NCBI GenBank assembly: GCA_030613765.1
Contig: JAUWLI010000105.1
Span: 1-8,835, forward strand
Origin: Phycisphaerae bacterium
Lineage (GTDB): Bacteria; Planctomycetota; Phycisphaerae; Sedimentisphaerales; SG8-4
DNA length: 8,835 bases
Direction: 5' to 3'
Shown here piece by piece: positions 1 to 6,516 of the stretch. The first letter of the stretch is position 1. Each line of letters begins with the position of its first letter. Made by a program: the position numbers and the translations under genes. Under the pieces are notes generated by a model, which made no database searches, had not been told where the DNA came from, and saw only the letters and a program-made list of their open reading frames with translations.

Positions 1-93
1 TATAGGATTGATTAGCAAATAGTCCGGTAAAAGTTCAAATATCAGGCCATGATTTGATTTAACTACCGTGCCCAACTATAATTAAAACATTGT

Positions 94-125
94 TTGACAG
101 CCCGACCGTGTAAACGTAGTATAAT
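94..125 (+). promoter_or_regulatory. Likely sigma-70-type promoter for dnaB-bamA
   Basis: A perfect -35 hexamer TTGACA lies at 94-99. A -10 can be read as TAGTAT at 117-122 with a 17-base spacer, or as a perfect TATAAT at 120-125 with an unusually long 20-base spacer. Either would start transcription near 130, leaving a leader of about 40 bases before dnaB. No other gene is visible in bases 1-93, so this is the best candidate driver of the dnaB-bamA unit. The hexamers are seen directly; promoter activity is inferred. Confidence 0.65.
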
Positions 126-169
126 GGGTTCGTAATAAATCAGCCCCTTTCCGGGATAAGGAAATAGTT

Positions 170-1645
170 ATGGCAGCCGCAGACAGAACTGCAACGGCAA
201 AGACACGCAGCAAGACCGCAGGTAACCTGGCCCCGGTAGCTTCGGCCCCCGCGGCACTGGCCGGTCGAAGTATGCCCGAATCACTGGCCGCCGAGGCCGC
301 CGTGCTGGGCTCTATGATTATCGACCCCCAGTGCATCAGCCATGTCGTTGAGCAGTTGAAAACAGAAGCCTTTTACCGCATCGAGCATCAAATGATTTTT
401 GATGCCCTGATTGCGCTCTTCGAGAAAAATCCCATCAGGACCGCCGAGCACACAGACACCGGCCACGCCCTCGATGCGGTCCTGCTCCGAGATGAGCTGG
501 AAAAACGAAAGCAGCTCGAAGCGGTAGGCGGCGTTGAGTATATCTCCAAAGTTATGGACTCTGTCCCCTCATCTGCCAACGTCATGTATTACGCCGGCAT
601 TGTAAAAGACAAGCAGCTGCTTCGTGAGATGATTGTCGCTGTCAGTGAAATCCTGGATGATGCCTATAACGAGCTTGGCGAGCCGGACCAGAAACTCGAC
701 GAAGCCGAACGCAAAATTTTTGCCGTTACCGATAAAAAAATTACCGGGGCCGCCGATGCATTAAAGGATTTGGTTTCTCAGGTTTATGCCCATATTGAGA
801 AGCGTAAGGGAAACCTGGTCACCGGCCTGGCCACGGGCTATTTCAAGCTCGACGAACTCACATGCGGACTCCAGAACGGCGAGATGATAATAGTCGCCGG
901 AAGACCCAGTATGGGAAAAACGTCACTGGCATTGAATATCGCAGAGCATATAGGCGTGATTGAAAAAGTCCCGGTAGCGATATTTTCTTTAGAGACCGGA
1001 AGGCAGCAATTGGCTGAAAGGTTCCTGTGCAGCATCAGCGGTATTGATGCACAGAAAGTCAGAAAAGGACTGCTCGATACCGAGCATCATCAGAAGCTTA
1101 TTGAGGCCTGCGGCCAGTTATCGGATGCCTCAATCTTTATCGATGATACTTCGACCCTCACTCCACTGGCACTTCGAGCAAAGGCAAGGAGACTGAGGAG
1201 TCAGCACAACATAGGCTGCATCATGGTGGATTATATGCAGTTGATGCACGTAGGCACCGGCAGGGTGGAATCACGCCAGCAGGAAATCACTATGATTTCA
1301 AGGTACCTCAAGGCCCTGGCCAGAGAGCTCAACATTCCCGTTGTGGTTCTGAGCCAATTGAATCGCTCTCCCGAAGGCAGAGAGAGTCACAGGCCCAGAA
1401 TGAGCGACCTGCGAGAGTCAGGCAGTATCGAGCAGGACGCCGACGTCGTGATTCTGCTCCACCGTGAAGATTATTACCATCGTGGCGAACCTGACTACGA
1501 GATGAACAACACGGCCGAGTTGATAATAGCAAAACAGCGAAACGGTCCAATCGGAAATGTTGACCTGGTATTCAGAGAAAGATATACCAGGTTCGAAAAC
1601 GCCTCTTCCGTAGAAGAGTATGCTGGCGGTGATGCGCCATTTTAG
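170..1645 (+). CDS. dnaB: Replicative DNA helicase DnaB
   Basis: This 491-residue protein is the hexameric ring helicase that unwinds the replication fork using ATP and recruits primase. The DnaB N-terminal domain spans about residues 36-150, followed by a linker and a RecA-like C-terminal domain from about 215. Walker A is GRPSMGKT at 244-251, the FSLE motif with the presumed catalytic Glu is at 272-275, and Walker B IMVDYMQL is at 351-358. SQLNR lies at 395-399 and SGSIEQDAD at 417-425. KQRNGP at 455-460 carries the expected arginine finger. The first ~35 residues are an Ala/Thr/Lys-rich extension not typical of the fold. AAGGA at 158-162 sits 7 bases before the ATG and supports this start. 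DnaB genes often carry inteins, but this one is uninterrupted. bamA follows after 11 bases. Identification is very secure. Confidence 0.97.
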   Translation: MAAADRTATAKTRSKTAGNLAPVASAPAALAGRSMPESLAAEAAVLGSMIIDPQCISHVVEQLKTEAFYRIEHQMIFDALIALFEKNPIRTAEHTDTGHALDAVLLRDELEKRKQLEAVGGVEYISKVMDSVPSSANVMYYAGIVKDKQLLREMIVAVSEILDDAYNELGEPDQKLDEAERKIFAVTDKKITGAADALKDLVSQVYAHIEKRKGNLVTGLATGYFKLDELTCGLQNGEMIIVAGRPSMGKTSLALNIAEHIGVIEKVPVAIFSLETGRQQLAERFLCSISGIDAQKVRKGLLDTEHHQKLIEACGQLSDASIFIDDTSTLTPLALRAKARRLRSQHNIGCIMVDYMQLMHVGTGRVESRQQEITMISRYLKALARELNIPVVVLSQLNRSPEGRESHRPRMSDLRESGSIEQDADVVILLHREDYYHRGEPDYEMNNTAELIIAKQRNGPIGNVDLVFRERYTRFENASSVEEYAGGDAPF

Positions 1646-1656
1646 GAAATAAACGG

Positions 1657-3942
1657 ATGAAGAAATCCTATATGTGTGTTCTTCTTGTTTCGACAGCGCT
1701 TTTACTAATGACGCAGTCCTTTTCGCAGGCAGCCGAAAAACCGAACGCGGTCGGAAAATTTACCGTCGAGTCCATTGAGTTTGATTCAGGCGAAAAAAAA
1801 CGCTCATTTAAAGACAAGAAACTCCTCGAAAAACTCGCATTCGAGACCGGCGACGACGTAATCTGGGCCGAGCCCGGTAGAGATAACCTGGAGAAGTTTT
1901 ATCACGAGAAGGCTTTCGCCTTTGCTCAGATAGCATTGAAGACCGAGCAGCTCCCGGATAGCAAAATGAAGTTGACTTATAAAATTGATGAAGGCCCAAA
2001 GGTCGTGATAGGCAGGATTTCCATTAGAGGCAATAATGCCCTGAAAGATGGGCCGCTTAAGCAGGCCTTAAAGACAACGGGAAAAAAATGGTTTTTTTGG
2101 TCAAAAAACTATCTCAGCCAGGAACTGACCAGGGACCTTAATAAGCTAAAAGGTATCTATTGGGATAAAGGCTTTCTCGCTCACACAATAACGTATTCTC
2201 TAAGCCCCGACATACTCGACCCGGCGGTAATAGCACAGGAGCGAACACGCAAAAAGTGCAGGGTCGACATAACTTTCGAAATTGAGGAAGGCCCGGTCTA
2301 TACCGTCGAGAAAATCCTTCTAAGGTTTATTGATATTGGGGGCATAGCCACCGAAGAACTCGTTCTCAAGTCTACAGACCCCCAGGACCAGCAGACCCGC
2401 ACAGAAAACCAGACATTCGACGAAAAACAATTGAGGGCCCGGATAGAATTAGAGCCGGCGCAAATCTACAGCGAGAGAACGGCAAACTCGGATACCGAGC
2501 AGCTCCGTATGCTTTACGGCACAAACGGATTCATCAACGCCAGGATTAAGCTGCTCAGACCCATATTTATTCCTGATACCCACGCCGTCAATATAGAATT
2601 TCAAATATTTGAGGGCCGCCAGTATCGAATCGGCAGGATTGATATAACCGGCAACAAGGAAGCCAAAGACAAGGTTATCCGGCGGATATTAGATGAGTAC
2701 GACTTTTTTCCGGCTCATTTATACAATGCCGGTATCGCCCCAAAAGAAGGCGGAGGTGAATTGGAAAAAAAGATACAAAGGATGACATTGGCTGAGGAGG
2801 TCACTATTGCACCAATGGGCCCGGCGTATGGTCCGAAGGATTCCAAAGTTCTTGGTCAGGACGCAGAGGTAAACATAAAAGAGGGATTGACGGGTAATAT
2901 CTGGCCGGGCGTCGGTGTGAGCAGCGACCACGGTTTTGTTGGTCAGTTGATTTATGATGAGCGGAATTTCGACATTACGGACTGGCCTGAAAGCATCGGA
3001 GATCTGATTCCCGGGCGGTCATTCAGAGGGGCTGGTCAGAGTTTCAAAATCGCAGCAGAGCCCGGGACAGAACTGAGTCAATATTCGGTCAGTTTCAGTG
3101 ATCCATATTGGGGTGGAGAACCAAACAAGCCGGTACGGCTTAGTGTGGCCGGCTCAAGCTGGGAAAGGTACAGAGAAAGCTACGATGAGGGGAGGATAAA
3201 GGGATCTGTAGGATTCGCGAAGCGATACAATCACGGGCTCTGGTTCAGGAGCATCAACTTTCGTGCCGAAGAAGTCGATGTTGACGATATCGATATCGAC
3301 GCACCCATCGAAATCAAAGAAGTAGAGGGCGGTAATTTCATTGCAGGTATCAAGCTTGGCATCGAACGAAATTCAACGGACGACGAATTCATGCCGAGCA
3401 AGGGTTCCATTTTTGACGTTAGTTATGAACAGGTTGGCGGCGACCATAGCTTCGGGATATTGAAAGGGGCCCAGAGATGGTACAGGACCCTTCATGAGGA
3501 TTTGGCCGAGCGGAAAACCATTCTGTCGATAAAGCTACTGGGAGCGACTACCATCGATGAAGCACCTCCTTTCGAGAAGTTTTACGGCGGCGGTACGGGC
3601 ACCTACAGCATGAGGGGATTCGATTATCGAGGTGTGAGCACGAGGGGAATCAATACGGTCACCTTAGAGCGGGACGACCCGATAGGCAGTGACTGGATAT
3701 TTTTGGCCAATGCCGAGGTAACAGTGCCGCTTACGGGCGAAAACTTCGCGGCGTTGTTTTTCATTGACAGCGGAGCGATCGATTCGGGCGGGTACCGCGC
3801 GGCGGCAGGGGCAGGGATACAGATAATGATTCCCCAGTGGTTCGGACCCGTGCCGATGCGGTTTGAGCTGGGCGTGCCGATTATGAAAGATGATGATGAC
3901 GATACACAGGCTTTCAGTTTCTCTGTGGGAAAGATGTTTTAA
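1657..3942 (+). CDS. bamA: Outer-membrane protein assembly factor BamA (Omp85 family)
   Basis: This 761-residue Omp85 protein is expected to fold and insert beta-barrel proteins into the outer membrane. A signal peptide covers residues 1-25 or so, with a hydrophobic core VLLVSTALLLM and likely cleavage near SQA/A. Periplasmic POTRA-like units follow from about 33 to 410; I count roughly four (new units near 117, 216 and 322), against five in E. coli. The barrel runs from about 411 to the end. It includes GGGTGTYSMRGF near 644-655, matching the family's conserved barrel-loop [V/I]RGF motif with Met in front, and ends in FSFSVGKMF with the terminal aromatic residue of a beta-signal. An AGGA overlapping the dnaB stop codon (1644-1647) probably serves as the ribosome site, suggesting translational coupling. 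The last POTRA is unusual: it contains a GGGELEKK stretch and a Pro/Gly-rich segment. The family is secure; the POTRA count is approximate. Confidence 0.93.
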   Translation: MKKSYMCVLLVSTALLLMTQSFSQAAEKPNAVGKFTVESIEFDSGEKKRSFKDKKLLEKLAFETGDDVIWAEPGRDNLEKFYHEKAFAFAQIALKTEQLPDSKMKLTYKIDEGPKVVIGRISIRGNNALKDGPLKQALKTTGKKWFFWSKNYLSQELTRDLNKLKGIYWDKGFLAHTITYSLSPDILDPAVIAQERTRKKCRVDITFEIEEGPVYTVEKILLRFIDIGGIATEELVLKSTDPQDQQTRTENQTFDEKQLRARIELEPAQIYSERTANSDTEQLRMLYGTNGFINARIKLLRPIFIPDTHAVNIEFQIFEGRQYRIGRIDITGNKEAKDKVIRRILDEYDFFPAHLYNAGIAPKEGGGELEKKIQRMTLAEEVTIAPMGPAYGPKDSKVLGQDAEVNIKEGLTGNIWPGVGVSSDHGFVGQLIYDERNFDITDWPESIGDLIPGRSFRGAGQSFKIAAEPGTELSQYSVSFSDPYWGGEPNKPVRLSVAGSSWERYRESYDEGRIKGSVGFAKRYNHGLWFRSINFRAEEVDVDDIDIDAPIEIKEVEGGNFIAGIKLGIERNSTDDEFMPSKGSIFDVSYEQVGGDHSFGILKGAQRWYRTLHEDLAERKTILSIKLLGATTIDEAPPFEKFYGGGTGTYSMRGFDYRGVSTRGINTVTLERDDPIGSDWIFLANAEVTVPLTGENFAALFFIDSGAIDSGGYRAAAGAGIQIMIPQWFGPVPMRFELGVPIMKDDDDDTQAFSFSVGKMF

Positions 3943-4050
3943 TTCGCCGGTGTTGAAGATACGCGAAAAATGTAAAACGAGGAATTAAAAGTTTTGCGGC
4001 TTTTAGCTCTTCAATTGTAAATATCAACCTAAATCAAGAAAAGGGGAATT

Positions 4051-4941
4051 ATGGACAATAGAAAAACCATCTGGCCTTTAATTTTAGGAGCAATTTTGAC
4101 AGCCACCCTATGCTCAGGTTTTATTTTTGACTGGGGCAAAAAGAAGGTCAAGGACCCGAACGAGGCGAAAAACGCAGCAGCAGCAGAGGCAGTACAGGAA
4201 GAGAGAGCGGCTTTGGCAGACGAACAAATTGCCGAACTCAACAGGAAAATCGACGAAAAAGGCAAGCAACTTGCCGCTCAAGAAGAGAGGTTTGGCGAAC
4301 TCGAAGAGAAATTTAAAGAGACAATAAAGAGATTCGACGAGATAGAGGCGAGCGTGAAGAACCGCGATGTTGACATCAACGATTCGGACATGTCCGCGAT
4401 ACGTGAGATGATCGAAAAACAGGTCAAGAGTAATGTCAAAACAAGCGAGAAGGTCATGGCCGGGGCTGTCAGCATTCGGAAAATCTTCCGGGAATGCAAG
4501 AAAAGCGCAAAGTACAGGCAGGAATCCAACGCGGAACGAAAGCGGGTTCAAGCTGAACTGAACAAACTTGACAGTGAGATCAAGGCCCAACAGGCAGGAC
4601 TGCAGACATTAAAAAGCGGCAGCGAGAATTATATGGCGCAGGTAAAGGAGGTACTGGAAAAGCAGGGGAGCCTGAAGGCACTAGAGCAATTTCACAAGCA
4701 GAAGTTAGCGTTAAAAGAACAGAGAGTAACCGAGGAGATTTACACAGACATTCTGCGTATAACAAGCGCGGTGGCAAAACAGAAGGGACTGGACCTTGTA
4801 TTTGAAATAAGCGCACCTGAACTTCCGGCTTCAAGTCCGACGGAACTGGAACTATCCATGGGGATGCACAAATTGCTATACAGCAACGGCTGTATAGATA
4901 TAACCGGCGAGGTGATGACCGTTCTGGACTCGGGGATTTAG
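4051..4941 (+). CDS. OmpH/Skp-like periplasmic chaperone, enlarged
   Basis: This 296-residue protein probably holds unfolded outer-membrane proteins in the periplasm for BamA. Residues 7-24 form a hydrophobic signal or anchor; LTATLC resembles a lipobox but has Leu before Cys, so lipidation is doubtful. Residues 40-105 are an Ala/Glu/Lys-rich coiled coil. Residues about 137-155 (VSIRKIFRECKKS) look like the start of the OmpH domain, followed by a second long coiled coil (155-230). The closing section has IYTDILRITSAVAKQKGLDLV and LLYSNGCIDITGEV, typical of large OmpH proteins. Skp of E. coli is about 160 residues, so there is an extra N-terminal coiled coil of roughly 110. AAGGGG at 4041-4046 supports the start. 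It lies 108 bases after bamA with no clear promoter or terminator between, so co-transcription is likely. The stop codon is the first element of a tandem repeat. Confidence 0.85.
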   Translation: MDNRKTIWPLILGAILTATLCSGFIFDWGKKKVKDPNEAKNAAAAEAVQEERAALADEQIAELNRKIDEKGKQLAAQEERFGELEEKFKETIKRFDEIEASVKNRDVDINDSDMSAIREMIEKQVKSNVKTSEKVMAGAVSIRKIFRECKKSAKYRQESNAERKRVQAELNKLDSEIKAQQAGLQTLKSGSENYMAQVKEVLEKQGSLKALEQFHKQKLALKEQRVTEEIYTDILRITSAVAKQKGLDLVFEISAPELPASSPTELELSMGMHKLLYSNGCIDITGEVMTVLDSGI

Positions 4942-4973
4942 TCGTTAGTCGCTGGTCGTTAGTATTTAGCTGG
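4939..4973. repeat. Heptanucleotide tandem array beginning at the skp stop codon
   Basis: Units of seven bases close to TAGTCGT follow each other: TAGTCGT, TAGTCGC, TGGTCGT, TAGTATT, then a degraded TAGCTGG. The TAG of the first unit is the stop codon of the Skp-like gene. The period is read directly from the sequence. The resemblance to STRR heptanucleotide repeats of cyanobacteria is by analogy only. Confidence 0.75.
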
Positions 4974-4977
4974 TGGA

Positions 4978-5017
4978 ATCGCTGCGCGATAGCTTTCTAC
5001 TTTTTTGGGATTGACGG
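4978..5017 (+). terminator. Weak hairpin plus T-run after skp; first copy of a 20-bp shared element
   Basis: A short stem ATCGC-TGC-GCGAT (4979-4991) is followed after nine bases by T6 (5001-5006). The stem is only 5 bp and the T-run is not adjacent, so it is a poor intrinsic terminator, although it sits where one would end the bamA-skp transcript. Bases 4998-5017 (TACTTTTTTGGGATTGACGG) recur exactly at 6475-6494. Confidence 0.4.
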
Positions 5018-5030
5018 CCCGGTTAGAAAG

Positions 5031-5072
5031 CAAATTCGTGAAGTGTGAATCGTGAAGCGCATCTCGTAGAAA
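5031..5072. repeat. Short heptanucleotide array (GTGAAGC-like)
   Basis: Three consecutive seven-base units, GTGAAGT, GTGAATC and GTGAAGC, occupy 5038-5058. Degenerate in-phase units flank them on both sides. This is the second array of period seven within about 100 bases of the first, with a different unit sequence. Confidence 0.6.
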
Positions 5073-5257
5073 AGAGCATAAGGGCACAAGAGAGAATTAG
5101 TGCGACGGAACTTCTTATATTGACGTGATTTGGACTTTGGGGTATTTTGGGGGGATGTAAGAGATAAATATACTTAGAGATCCGTTCGGCTAAGCTCAGG
5201 GCAAGCGGGTTTTTTGTTGTGTTTGGGGAGGATGGCGGGGATAATAGTAGAAACATA
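5073..5257. other. Intergenic stretch without a supported gene
   Basis: No convincing coding region, RNA gene or promoter was recognised here. The sequence is G-rich on this strand around 5130-5160 and 5221-5240. A reverse-strand open frame crossing it (5023-5274) has a Pro/Ser-rich translation with no recognisable domain, crosses repeats at both ends, and is judged fortuitous. Confidence 0.5.
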
Positions 5258-5317
5258 ACAGGCGGGAAACTCAAGGCTTTATAAAGGCTGAAAGATGAGC
5301 GAAGAAGAGAGAAAAGA
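5258..5317 (+). repeat. 60-bp direct repeat, left copy
   Basis: This segment matches 5808-5867 in 59 of 60 positions; the single difference is A at 5274 versus C at 5824. The offset is 550 bases. The repeat contains AAAGG, then ATG AGC GAA GAA GAG AGA AAA, so it looks like the ribosome site and first codons of a gene. Here the frame continues for only 21 codons (5295-5360). The pair brackets the small membrane-protein gene. Confidence 0.9.
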
Positions 5318-5428
5318 GAAACAACAAGAACTTGGTGATAGAAATATTTGTTGTATTTGAACTATGTTACTTACGTCTCTTATTGACTATGCGAAAGTGA
5401 AAATAGCATAGGTTTTTAACTGAAACCA

Positions 5429-5434
5429 TATAAT
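5429..5434 (+). promoter_or_regulatory. Isolated TATAAT, possible -10 box
   Basis: A perfect TATAAT lies 18 bases before the ATG at 5453. No matching -35 hexamer occurs 15-19 bases upstream, so any promoter would be weak or activator-dependent, with a leader of only about a dozen bases. Confidence 0.25.
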
Positions 5435-5452
5435 CAGTAATTGAGTATTTGC

Positions 5453-5749
5453 ATGATTACAATTCTTCGCACAGTTGGCTATCTTTTCCCTATATTTCTT
5501 GCACTCTGGAGCATCTTTAATCTTATGATTTTATTTCCTCTCAAGAGGAATGGTTACAAGGTCGTTGTTGGGCCTATAGAAGAATTCAAGAACATGAAGG
5601 ATTTAATTAAGAATGAGGTATCACCTCAGAAAAAACTATATTATAAGCTTCTCCTTCGTTCCTATTATGGCTCCTTGATACTCTCCTTCCTTCTGCTCTT
5701 ACTTTGGATTGCAACAGGTGGCCCAAATCACTTCTTCGGTTCCCATTAA
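5453..5749 (+). CDS. Small two-helix membrane protein of unknown function
   Basis: This 98-residue protein belongs to no family I recognise. It has a hydrophobic helix at about residues 8-30 (VGYLFPIFLALWSIFNLM), a charged loop at 31-70 rich in Lys and Glu, and a second helix at about 72-88 (LILSFLLLLLWIA). It then ends in a short tail with His residues (GGPNHFFGSH). By the positive-inside rule the loop (KR at 31-32, KK at 60-61) should be cytoplasmic and both ends periplasmic. ATG at 5453 is preferred; a TTG at 5441 in the same frame, directly after an in-frame TAA, would add four residues. No strong ribosome site precedes either start. Codon use is clearly AT-richer than dnaB or bamA. The gene sits between two near-identical 60-bp repeats, which suggests it arrived as a unit. 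A gene of this shape is probably real, but its role is unknown. Confidence 0.65.
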   Translation: MITILRTVGYLFPIFLALWSIFNLMILFPLKRNGYKVVVGPIEEFKNMKDLIKNEVSPQKKLYYKLLLRSYYGSLILSFLLLLLWIATGGPNHFFGSH

Positions 5750-5807
5750 GGGCCAATTTGGAAATATCTTTACTTTTAGCCGGTCGAAATATTACAATAG
5801 ATTAAAT

Positions 5808-5867
5808 ACAGGCGGGAAACTCACGGCTTTATAAAGGCTGAAAGATGAGCGAAGAAGAGAGAAAAGA
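5808..5867 (+). repeat. 60-bp direct repeat, right copy
   Basis: This is the partner of 5258-5317, with one mismatch. The ATG-led frame inside it (5845-5928) runs 27 codons, starting MSEEERKEK as in the left copy, then reads through the adjoining heptamer array and stops. The two copies diverge exactly where that array begins. This suggests a common origin of the 60 bases and independent flanks. Confidence 0.9.
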
Positions 5868-5869
5868 AA

Positions 5870-5911
5870 AATTAAGAATTAAGAATTTAGAATTACGAAT
5901 TGGGAATTGGG
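5870..5911. repeat. Heptanucleotide tandem array (AATTNNG)
   Basis: Six contiguous seven-base units: AATTAAG twice, then AATTTAG, AATTACG, and AATTGGG twice. All share AATT at the front and G at the end. The array abuts the right copy of the 60-bp repeat with only two bases between. Neighbouring units are pairwise most alike, as expected from stepwise duplication. Confidence 0.85.
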
Positions 5912-5942
5912 AGGGTGACATTAGTTGAGGTACGTCAAAGAA

Positions 5943-5983
5943 ACAATAATCAGTGGGCCAATTCGTATTTTTTCGATTATTGT
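5943..5983. repeat. 9-bp inverted repeat with 23-base loop
   Basis: ACAATAATC at 5943-5951 is the exact reverse complement of GATTATTGT at 5975-5983. The loop contains a T6 run. It lies in non-coding DNA upstream of the small ORF pair. It could be an operator or an RNA stem; nothing else indicates which. Confidence 0.5.
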
Positions 5984-6080
5984 GGCTGAAATATCTTCGA
6001 GATAAAGTTGAAAAACTTGTTTTTCGAGACAGATTTGATATTCTATTTAAAGTCAGGCTCAGCGGCGTAGCTGAGCAGGA

Positions 6081-6176
6081 ATGTACAAAGTTATATTGGA
6101 AATCCCGGTTAATAATATAGAAAATGCCTTAAATGCCCTGAAACCTGATATGGCGGAACATTTGGGCAAAAAGTAG
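6081..6176 (+). CDS. Possible 31-residue ORF, Pcc1-like N-terminal segment
   Basis: This very short frame begins MYKVILEIPV and continues with an Asn/Ala/Leu helix ending ALKPDMAEHLGKK. A beta-strand ending in IPV, then a helix closed by LKPD, is reminiscent of the start of Pcc1, the small KEOPS-complex subunit (strand with IPF, helix, then SLxPD). Only the first third of such a protein would be present, since Pcc1 is around 80 residues. An in-frame TGA at 6072 prevents upstream extension. The start has a poor ribosome site, with AGGA directly against the ATG. The stop lies 15 bases before the next ORF. It could be a gene remnant, a leader peptide or chance; the Pcc1 resemblance is a visual impression only. 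Confidence 0.35.
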   Translation: MYKVILEIPVNNIENALNALKPDMAEHLGKK

Positions 6177-6191
6177 TAAAAGGATATTTTT

Positions 6192-6320
6192 ATGGTAACA
6201 CGCAGAGACAGACTCGATAGCAGACGGGCAAAACAAAAAAAAACTCGTAGCGCCAATTCCCCACGCAAGAAAAAAGAACGTGCACGCAAAGCTGCTCAAG
6301 CCGCGGGCGGCACCGATTAA
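6192..6320 (+). CDS. Small highly basic protein of 42 residues, unknown function
   Basis: This short frame has a strong ribosome site, AAAAGGA at 6178-6184, seven bases before the ATG. Its 42 residues include 18 Lys/Arg (stretches such as RRDRLDSRR and PRKKKERARK) and end AAGGTD. There are no hydrophobic segments. Such composition suits a nucleic-acid or ribosome-associated peptide, but no known family, including the small ribosomal proteins bTHX and bL36, is matched. Codons are GC-richer (CGC, GCC, GGC) than the surrounding DNA, unlike random intergenic frames. It follows the 31-codon frame by 15 bases and may be translated from the same message. An alternative is that the Lys/Arg content simply reflects an A-rich strand. 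Confidence 0.5.
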   Translation: MVTRRDRLDSRRAKQKKTRSANSPRKKKERARKAAQAAGGTD

Positions 6321-6346
6321 CACCTGTGTAGAAAATGATGATTGGC

Positions 6347-6366
6347 CTCGGGCGAAGCCGGGAGGT
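6347..6366. repeat. GC-rich imperfect hairpin
   Basis: CCTC-G-GGC, loop GAA, GCC-GG-GAGG forms a 7-bp stem with a small internal mismatch. It lies downstream of the basic small ORF with no T-run behind it, so it is not a standard terminator. It may be a remnant of a dispersed palindromic element. Confidence 0.35.
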
Positions 6367-6401
6367 CGAAAACGGTGTTTTATTAGACACGAAGACACGA
6401 A

Positions 6402-6464
6402 TAGAATTAAAAGTTTAAAGTGGAAAGTGCAAAACCACCGCTCAAAATGCAAAATTGTGGAGGC
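6402..6464. repeat. Degenerate heptanucleotide array (AAAGTG / AAAATGC-like)
   Basis: Read in one phase of seven from 6402, the units are TAGAATT, AAAAGTT, TAAAGTG, GAAAGTG, CAAAACC, then a non-matching unit. AAAATGC, AAAATTG and TGGAGGC follow. The seven-base phase holds for about 60 bases although the unit drifts. Just upstream, AGACACGA is repeated twice at 6385-6400 with period eight. Confidence 0.55.
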
Positions 6465-6474
6465 CTTTCGGCGT

Positions 6475-6494
6475 TACTTTTTTGGGATTGACGG
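6475..6494 (+). repeat. Second copy of the 20-bp T-rich shared element
   Basis: TACTTTTTTGGGATTGACGG is identical to 4998-5017, 1477 bases away. As in the first copy, it follows a heptamer array and a short GC-rich fold (GCC-TTTC-GGC, 6463-6472). The arrangement suggests a family of composite intergenic elements. Confidence 0.8.
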
Positions 6495-6516
6495 ATTTTG
6501 GGGGTTGGGGAATAAA

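Noticed and set aside
170..1645. Intein in DnaB
   Set aside because: The protein is normal length and the Walker A, Walker B and C-terminal motifs are contiguous.
4071..4116. Lipobox in the Skp-like protein (LTATLC)
   Set aside because: The residue before Cys is Leu rather than Gly, Ala or Ser, so a plain signal peptide or anchor is more likely.
4114..4590. Reverse-strand open frame of 158 codons opposite the Skp-like gene
   Set aside because: It is antisense to a convincing coiled-coil gene; its Phe/Leu-rich translation mirrors Lys/Glu codons and shows no domain.
5258..5867. Insertion sequence or integron cassette
   Set aside because: The flanking repeats are direct, there is no transposase or integrase, and no attC-like palindrome was seen.
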